From: an uncultured Collinsella sp.
GTDB lineage: Bacteria; Actinomycetota; Coriobacteriia; Coriobacteriales; Coriobacteriaceae
Assembly (NCBI GenBank): GCA_902492185.1
Contig: CABUKY010000116.1
Location: 1 to 5,940, forward strand
Reading direction: 5' to 3'
DNA length: 5,940 nt
Part shown: piece after piece, positions 1-4,362 of the stretch
Position numbering within the stretch: the stretch's first letter is position 1
How the letters are laid out: the number at the start of each line of letters is the position of its first letter
Translations under genes and position numbers: made by a program
Notes under the pieces: generated by a model
The model's database searches: none
What the model saw: only the letters and a program-made list of their open reading frames with translations
What the model was told of the DNA's origin: nothing

Positions 1-70
1 GTTGGGGCCAGGCCCGATTTTGCCTCTTGACAATGTCCTGCTCATATTAAAAGGAACGTCCCCATCTGCC
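1..70. repeat. Partial interspersed repeat, left edge
   Basis: The 73 bases beyond the HAD gene contain no gene. They hold a GGGGCCAGG block at 4-12 and the string AAAAGGAACGTCCCCA at 49-64. The second string recurs exactly at 3049-3064, and the match extends to 20 of 22 bases (49-70 versus 3049-3070). The first block resembles 2997-3005 at 8 of 9 bases. The order of blocks is the same in both places, so this is probably another member of the intergenic repeat family seen between ade and tyrS. It sits directly downstream of a gene, as does the other copy. The left boundary is unknown because the window begins here. I see no clear terminator hairpin for the HAD gene in this stretch. Confidence 0.5.
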
Positions 71-73
71 GGA

Positions 74-868
74 TTAGGAGAGACTCTCCAGCACGCGACG
101 GAGCTCATGCTGGACGGCGTGGTCGCGGTTACAACCCACCACGCGATCGGCCACCGCCTTAAGCGCGGGGCGCGCGTTTTCCATCGCGCAGCCCGTGCCG
201 ACAAAGCGAATGATCTCGTAGTCGTTCATCGAGTCGCCAAACGCCATGACCTCGTCGCGACCAATGCCGTAATGCTCCGCGAGCTGCGCGATACCCGAGG
301 CCTTCGACACACCGGGCTGCATGGCATCGATCCACGCGTTGCCCGAAGGCGCAAAAGTAAAGAGCTGACCGAGTTCGCGCTGTAGCACGTACGCGCTGTC
401 CATAACCGCACTGTCATCGCAAAAGATACTCGCTTTGATGATATTTACGCTGGGATCGGGCAGCTCCCAAATGCGCTCGGCATTGGGAAGGTCCTTATCG
501 ACCTCACGCACGAACTTGCACTCGTCATCGAGCAGGAAGGACTTGGTTCGGTCAAAGAGTGCAAGATGCAGATTGGGAAACGTCCTGACGGCTTGGGCGA
601 GCCTTCGAATCGCCAGGTGGGAATACACCTCACGGTCTACCATCTTACCGTCGGCGTAGACCTGGGCGCCGTTAGCGGCGACAAAGTCCATCTTGTCGCG
701 AACGGGCGCAAAGAACTCGCACAGGCGATCGTAGCGACGACCTGACGATGCGGCGAAATGCACGGCATGCTCGTGTAGCGCCAGAATCAGTTCGTAGGTC
801 TCGGGAGGCACCTGGCCGTTTTCGTCAAGCAGTGTGCCGTCCATATCGGATGCAATCAGTTTAAACAT
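74..868 (-). CDS. Cof-type HAD-IIB family hydrolase (phosphatase)
   Basis: This encodes a 264-residue cytosolic haloacid-dehalogenase superfamily phosphatase of the Cof/YidA type. Members hydrolyse small phosphate esters such as sugar phosphates, flavin nucleotides or pyridoxal phosphate; the substrate cannot be told from sequence. All four HAD motifs are visible. Motif I is DMDGT at residues 8-12, with nucleophile Asp8 and acid/base Asp10. Motif II is the Ser in FAASSGR (about 38-43). Motif III is Lys189. Motif IV is GDSMND at 211-216, with the Mg-binding acidic residues. The ANGAQVY segment (65-71) and the large insert between motifs II and III are typical of the C2B (IIB) cap. The length is normal for the family. 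The ATG at 868 is preceded at 7 nt by AAGGGAG, and that site is part of a large inverted repeat (874-935). The gene follows ade by 171 bases, probably as its own transcription unit. Confidence 0.93.
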   Translation of the reverse strand: MFKLIASDMDGTLLDENGQVPPETYELILALHEHAVHFAASSGRRYDRLCEFFAPVRDKMDFVAANGAQVYADGKMVDREVYSHLAIRRLAQAVRTFPNLHLALFDRTKSFLLDDECKFVREVDKDLPNAERIWELPDPSVNIIKASIFCDDSAVMDSAYVLQRELGQLFTFAPSGNAWIDAMQPGVSKASGIAQLAEHYGIGRDEVMAFGDSMNDYEIIRFVGTGCAMENARPALKAVADRVVGCNRDHAVQHELRRVLESLS

Positions 869-873
869 AGAAA

Positions 874-935
874 AGCTCCCTTCGGACTTGTTGGAATCGA
901 ACGTATATCCGATTCCAACGTACCCAAAGGGAGCT
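874..935 (-). promoter_or_regulatory. Nested inverted repeat covering HAD-gene ribosome binding site
   Basis: Two perfect inverted repeats are nested here. The outer arms are AGCTCCCTT (874-882) and AAGGGAGCT (927-935). The inner arms are GTTGGAATCG (890-899) and CGATTCCAAC (910-919) around a 10-nt loop. The segments between the arms are 7 nt on both sides, so the whole folds into one nearly symmetric 62-nt stem. On the minus strand the downstream outer arm contains the AAGGGAG Shine-Dalgarno of the HAD gene. The arm is followed by a short T run and then the ATG at 868. The structure could mask the ribosome binding site, act as a terminator for ade read-through, or present the inner dyad as a protein operator. 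The repeats are seen directly; the role is inferred. Confidence 0.6.
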
Positions 936-938
936 CAA

Positions 939-967
939 ATAAGACTCCGCGGGCGTAAACGTTACAA
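939..967 (-). promoter_or_regulatory. Candidate sigma-70-type promoter for HAD gene
   Basis: Read on the minus strand, a TTGTAA box (967-962) is followed after exactly 17 nt by TCTTAT (944-939). Each box matches its consensus at 4 of 6 positions. Transcription would start near 932, so the message would begin almost at the outer arm of the inverted repeat 874-935, which would form the entire 5' leader. The call is weak and rests on spacing and position only. Confidence 0.3.
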
Positions 968-1003
968 GGACCTGGCAAATAGCTCACACATGCCAGAGGT
1001 CCT
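967..1003 (-). other. Stem-loop downstream of ade
   Basis: AGGACC and TGGCA (967-977) pair with TGCCA and GGTCCT (991-1003), giving an 11-bp stem with a 2-nt bulge and a 13-nt loop. It starts 37 bases after the ade stop codon. On the minus strand it is followed by CTTGTAACG rather than a clean T tract, so it is a poor intrinsic terminator. It may still protect the 3' end of the ade transcript or pause polymerase. The rest of 869-1039 is explained by the inverted repeat and candidate promoter; no gene is seen there. Confidence 0.45.
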
Positions 1004-1039
1004 ACGGTCGCGGCGTCAGGTGACACGCCACCCCGATGA

Positions 1040-2860
1040 CTAGTCGGCGTAGGTGAAGGTTGTGACGTCGAACATGCCCTCGGGGCGGATGCGGAGCGTC
1101 GGGATCACCGGCAGGGGCAGGAAGATGATGCCCATGATGGGGTCGAGCGGCGGCTCAATACCCATAGCGCGCGCCTTGACCATAAAGTCATCGTGCTGCG
1201 CTGCGACATCCTCGGCCGTGCCCTCGCTCATCAGGCCACCAAGCGCCAGCGGAATACGCGCCACGACCTCGCCGTTGCGCACCAGCACGTGGCCGCCCTG
1301 GCCCACGGCCTCAACAGCAGTCATCATATCGGCAGCGTTGTCGCCCACCACGCACACGTTGTGCGAGTCGTGGCCGATCGTGGAGGCAATGGCACCACCG
1401 GTGATGGTAAAGCCACGCACCCAGCCGCGACCGATATGCTTGCCAACCAGGCCCAGGCCAGCGGGGCCGTCGCCGTCGACGCCCTCGGCCTGCAGCGACA
1501 CGCCGCGGCCATGGCGCTCGATAAGCATAATGCGACGCAAGTCCTCATCAGTCTCGGGACGAACCATGCCCGTGATAGCCGTGCCCGGGATCACATCAAT
1601 AACCGCCTCGCCCGGCTTAAAGGCATAGTCGAACACGTCGAGCGATAGCTTCGGCAGCTTAACGGAAGCACGCAGCTCATCGGCAAGGGCCGCAACCTCG
1701 GCCATCTCGGGTGCGATCTCGCCCACAAAGGTGCCGTCCTGCGCCACCAGAGCACCAGCGGCATACACGCGATGCGGAGCCGTGACAAACGTCAGGTCGT
1801 TGAGCACCAGCAGGTCGGCACGCTTGCCCGGGGCGATGGCGCCACGCAGCTCGTGCGGGTCGCGGCAACCGTGGTCCAGGCCAAACGCCTCGGCCGTGGA
1901 CAGGGACGCCATAGAGATGGCAACCACGGGGTCAATACCGGCCTCGATAGCCACGCGGCAGGCATTGTCGATCATACCGGTCGAAAGCGCATCTGAGGGA
2001 GCGCGGTCGTCAGTCGCAAAGCAGCAGCGGCGGGCACGAGCGGGGTTTTCCAGCAGCATCGGAGACAGGTTGGCCAGGTCGTGGCTACACGTACCTTCGC
2101 GCAGCATGACATACATGCCGCGGGATAGCTTGTCGAGCGCTTCCTCGGGAATCGTCGACTCGTGGTCGGCGATAATACCCGCTGCGGCATAGGCGTTGAG
2201 ATCCTTGCCGGCAACAAGCGGAGCATGGCCGTCGACCTGTTTGGACGGCGTCTGATTGGCAGCGTCAATGCGAGCGCAGGTCTCGGGATCGGCCATAAAG
2301 ACGCCCGGCAGGTTCATCATCTCGCCCAGACCAAAGACATCGCCCGGATGCTCGGCAAAAAACGCCTGCATATCGGCGGCCGAAATAACGGCACCGGCCT
2401 GCTCGTCGGGCAGCGCGGGCACGCACGAAGGCATCATGTACTTGATGGAGATGGGTGCGCGGCGGCCGTCCTCAATCATAAAGCGCAAGCCGTCGAGACC
2501 GGCAACATTGGCAATCTCGTGGCTGTCGGCAATGGCGGTGGTAGTACCGCGCGTCGCGGCCATGCGAGCATACTCGGCGGGACGGATGTTCGAAGACTCG
2601 ATATGCAGATGCCCGTCAATAAAACCGGGAGCGAGATAGCGACCCTGGCAGTCGATAACCTCGGCAGCCTCGTAGGTGCCAGCGACATCGTCGCGACCAT
2701 CGTAGAGCACGCCGACGATCACACCGTCCTTGACGGCAACGCTGCCGGGCGCCACACGCTGGCCATACACGTCGACGATCTGCGCATTGGTAAACAGCGT
2801 GTCGACGGGCACGCGGCCCTCGGCGGCCTCGATCACAGACCTCATGACCTCAACGGACAT
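1040..2860 (-). CDS. ade: Adenine deaminase
   Basis: This 606-residue cytosolic metalloenzyme of the amidohydrolase superfamily converts adenine to hypoxanthine and ammonia in purine salvage. The N-terminal barrel holds the metal-binding GHLHIESS motif (83-90, His84 and His86), the ADSHE motif (111-115), His212 in DGHAPL, ADHE (231-234) and ATDD (282-285). The IAPGKRADLLVL segment (342-353) closes the amidohydrolase part. The C-terminal domain carries the typical GAIASTIGHDSHNVCVVG stretch (489-506) and an LALGGLMS segment near 538-545. Length is slightly above the usual 570-600. I chose the ATG at 2860 because AAAGGAG lies 5 nt upstream and the family-like sequence begins there. A longer open frame to 2956 would place the start upstream of the ribosome binding site and inside the probable promoter. 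The gene is flanked by non-coding DNA on both sides and appears monocistronic. Confidence 0.95.
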   Translation of the reverse strand: MSVEVMRSVIEAAEGRVPVDTLFTNAQIVDVYGQRVAPGSVAVKDGVIVGVLYDGRDDVAGTYEAAEVIDCQGRYLAPGFIDGHLHIESSNIRPAEYARMAATRGTTTAIADSHEIANVAGLDGLRFMIEDGRRAPISIKYMMPSCVPALPDEQAGAVISAADMQAFFAEHPGDVFGLGEMMNLPGVFMADPETCARIDAANQTPSKQVDGHAPLVAGKDLNAYAAAGIIADHESTIPEEALDKLSRGMYVMLREGTCSHDLANLSPMLLENPARARRCCFATDDRAPSDALSTGMIDNACRVAIEAGIDPVVAISMASLSTAEAFGLDHGCRDPHELRGAIAPGKRADLLVLNDLTFVTAPHRVYAAGALVAQDGTFVGEIAPEMAEVAALADELRASVKLPKLSLDVFDYAFKPGEAVIDVIPGTAITGMVRPETDEDLRRIMLIERHGRGVSLQAEGVDGDGPAGLGLVGKHIGRGWVRGFTITGGAIASTIGHDSHNVCVVGDNAADMMTAVEAVGQGGHVLVRNGEVVARIPLALGGLMSEGTAEDVAAQHDDFMVKARAMGIEPPLDPIMGIIFLPLPVIPTLRIRPEGMFDVTTFTYAD

Positions 2861-2865
2861 ACATA

Positions 2866-2872
2866 CTCCTTT
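2866..2872 (-). promoter_or_regulatory. Ribosome binding site of ade
   Basis: AAAGGAG on the minus strand lies 5 nt before the ATG at 2860. It settles the start of ade against the in-frame upstream ATG at 2956. Confidence 0.85.
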
Positions 2873-2887
2873 AACCGTAGAAAACAG

Positions 2888-2915
2888 CTGCGGAGCGGAC
2901 AGGCCTTCACCGCAG
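2888..2915 (-). other. Small stem-loop in ade leader
   Basis: The arms CTGCGG (2888-2893) and CCGCAG (2910-2915) form a 6-bp GC-rich stem within the predicted ade 5' leader, ending 15 nt before the ribosome binding site. It is too short to be a purine riboswitch aptamer. It may be chance in GC-rich DNA. Confidence 0.3.
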
Positions 2916-2928
2916 CAAGTCAATAGCC

Positions 2929-2956
2929 ATTGTATGCCCAAACGATGGGTCAACAA
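2929..2956 (-). promoter_or_regulatory. Candidate promoter for ade
   Basis: On the minus strand a TACAAT box (2934-2929, 5 of 6 consensus) lies 16 nt after TTGTTG (2956-2951). An overlapping TTGACC (2953-2948) is a better -35 by sequence, but its 13-nt spacing is too short. Transcription would begin near 2922, giving a leader of about 60 nt. The -10 box is convincing; the -35 is weak. Confidence 0.45.
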
Positions 2957-2996
2957 TACGCCTCTCCGCTTAACGGCACACGCCGCTCAGCGCAAT

Positions 2997-3070
2997 GGGG
3001 GCAGGTTACTTTGCACCAATGCCAAGGAGTGTCCCAAAGTGCCGGCACAAAAGGAACGTCCCCAAGTGCC
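2997..3070. repeat. Intergenic repeat with two stem-loop units
   Basis: Between ade and the tyrS terminator lies a compact repeat. Unit A (3022-3043) and unit B (3049-3070) match at 17 of 22 bases and are offset by 27 nt. Both end in AAGTGCC. Unit B is flanked by GGCAC (3044-3048) and GTGCC (3066-3070), which form a 5-bp stem around 17 nt. Unit A can pair GCAC (3013-3016) with GTGC (3039-3042). The perfect palindrome GTGCCGGCAC (3039-3048) joins them. Unit B recurs at 49-70 near the left edge. This is consistent with a REP-like, non-coding interspersed element; I see no transposase. Confidence 0.6.
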
Positions 3071-3106
3071 AAAAAGGCCGCAGTCGGGATTCCCGGCTGC
3101 GGCCTT
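3071..3106 (-). terminator. Rho-independent terminator of tyrS
   Basis: AAGGCCGCAG (3074-3083) pairs perfectly with CTGCGGCCTT (3097-3106). The stem continues through 3084-3088 and 3092-3096, giving about 15 bp with a 3-nt loop. On the minus strand it is followed by five T residues (3075-3071). It begins 27 bases after the tyrS stop codon, so it is a textbook intrinsic terminator for that gene. Confidence 0.93.
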
Positions 3107-3133
3107 GTTGCACTTGTGAGGTCAACTCGCTCG

Positions 3134-4345
3134 TTAGACCAACTTGAAGCCCTTGCGCTTGCCCACGGAGAGGGTATCGCCCAGCTTGAGGGCGCTCGGA
3201 TCGATGTTGTAGCTCTTGGGAGCCACGGCCTTGCCGTTGATTTTGACGCCGCCGCCGTCGATATCGCGGCGGGCCTGGCCGGCGCTGGCCGAAAGACCCA
3301 GGTCCTTGAGCAGGCCGGCGAGGTAAATCTGGCCCTCGTCATTGACAGTCAGCTCGGCATGCTTCTCGGGGAAGTCGGCGAGCTGGCCCTCCTTGAACAC
3401 GCGGTCGAACTCGGCCTGAGCCTCGTCGCCGGCGCCGGCACCGTGGTAGGTGTCGCACAGGTCGCGGCCCAGAGCGCGCTTGAGCTCGTAGGGGTCGGCG
3501 GAGCCATCGGCCAGGGCGGCGTCGATCTTGTCGACCTCGGCAGGGGTGAGCGAGCTGGCCAGACGATAGTACTTGCCGATCATCTCGTCGGGGATGGACA
3601 TGGTCTTGCCGAACATGTCCTTGGGAGCGTCGGTCAGGCCGATGTAGTTACCATAGGACTTGGACATCTTGCGCACGCCGTCGGTGCCCTCGAGCAGCGG
3701 CATGGTGAGCGCAATCTGCGGCTCCATACCCATCTTCTCCATGAGCTCGCGGCCGGCGAGCAGGTTGAAGAGCTGATCGGTGCCGCCCATCTCCACGTCG
3801 GCCTTGATCTGCACAGAGTCGAAAGCCTGCATCACGGGATACAGGAACTCATGCAGGGCGATCGGCGTCTGAGACTGGTAGCGCTTGGTAAAGTCGTCGC
3901 GCTCAAGAATGCGGGCAACGGTGAACTTGGAGCACACCTGCAGCAGGCCGGCCAGATCCATCGAAAGGATCCAATCGCCGTTGTGCACGATGGTGGTCTT
4001 CTCGGGGTCCAGGATCTTCATGGCCTGGCTCACGTAGGTCTCGGCGTTGGCCTCGATCTGCTCCTGCGAAAGCTGCGGACGCGTGGAGTTCTTGCCCGAG
4101 GGATCGCCGATCAGCGCGGTGCCGTTGCCGATGATGAGGGTGACGTTGTGGCCCAGGTCCTGGAACTGGCGCATCTTGCGCAGCGGCACGGCATGGCCCA
4201 GGTGCAGGTCGGGGCTGGTGGGGTCGACGCCGAGCTTGATGTTGAGGGGCTCGCCCTTCTCAAGCTTCTTGCGAAGGTCGGCCTCGGGAACGATCTGCGC
4301 GGCGCCCGAGGTGATGATACGCATTTGCTCGTCAACAGACAGCAT
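3134..4345 (-). CDS. tyrS: Tyrosyl-tRNA synthetase (type 2, TyrZ-like)
   Basis: This 403-residue cytosolic class I aminoacyl-tRNA synthetase attaches tyrosine to tRNA-Tyr using ATP. The class I signatures are HLGH (48-51, in the LGVDPTSPDLHLGH context) and KMSKS (226-230). GGTDQ (187-191) lies in the catalytic core. The C-terminal region from about 340 is an S4-type RNA-binding domain (LSASAGQARRDIDGG, then VKINGKAV). The form of the HIGH region and the spacing to KMSKS match the TyrZ/type-2 branch rather than the B. subtilis TyrS type. I chose the ATG at 4345 because AAAGGAGG lies 7 nt upstream and the family N-terminus fits. An in-frame GTG or ATG further up to 4441 would add 32 unlikely residues from AT-richer non-coding DNA. 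The gene follows the U32 gene and ends at a strong terminator. No T-box leader fits in the short gap. Confidence 0.96.
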   Translation of the reverse strand: MLSVDEQMRIITSGAAQIVPEADLRKKLEKGEPLNIKLGVDPTSPDLHLGHAVPLRKMRQFQDLGHNVTLIIGNGTALIGDPSGKNSTRPQLSQEQIEANAETYVSQAMKILDPEKTTIVHNGDWILSMDLAGLLQVCSKFTVARILERDDFTKRYQSQTPIALHEFLYPVMQAFDSVQIKADVEMGGTDQLFNLLAGRELMEKMGMEPQIALTMPLLEGTDGVRKMSKSYGNYIGLTDAPKDMFGKTMSIPDEMIGKYYRLASSLTPAEVDKIDAALADGSADPYELKRALGRDLCDTYHGAGAGDEAQAEFDRVFKEGQLADFPEKHAELTVNDEGQIYLAGLLKDLGLSASAGQARRDIDGGGVKINGKAVAPKSYNIDPSALKLGDTLSVGKRKGFKLV

Positions 4346-4352
4346 TGGGTAT

Positions 4353-4360
4353 CCTCCTTT
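4353..4360 (-). promoter_or_regulatory. Ribosome binding site of tyrS
   Basis: AAAGGAGG on the minus strand, 7 nt before the ATG at 4345, is a near-perfect Shine-Dalgarno. It fixes the tyrS start. Confidence 0.9.
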
Positions 4361-4362
4361 TG

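Noticed and set aside
27..50. TTGACA with a downstream CATATT/TATTAA as a plus-strand promoter
   Set aside because: The spacing is 10-12 nt instead of 16-18, and no plus-strand gene follows.
2861..2922. Purine riboswitch before ade
   Set aside because: The leader is only about 60 nt and holds a single 6-bp stem. There is no three-way junction or conserved loop sequence of the purine aptamer.
2162..2926. Plus-strand open frame of 254 codons opposite ade
   Set aside because: It is a shadow of the adenine deaminase gene with low-complexity GC-driven composition and no recognisable domain.
2861..2956. Upstream in-frame extension of ade to an ATG at 2956
   Set aside because: The strong AAAGGAG site sits just before 2860, and the extension overlaps the probable promoter and leader. 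Its 32 residues do not look like the family.
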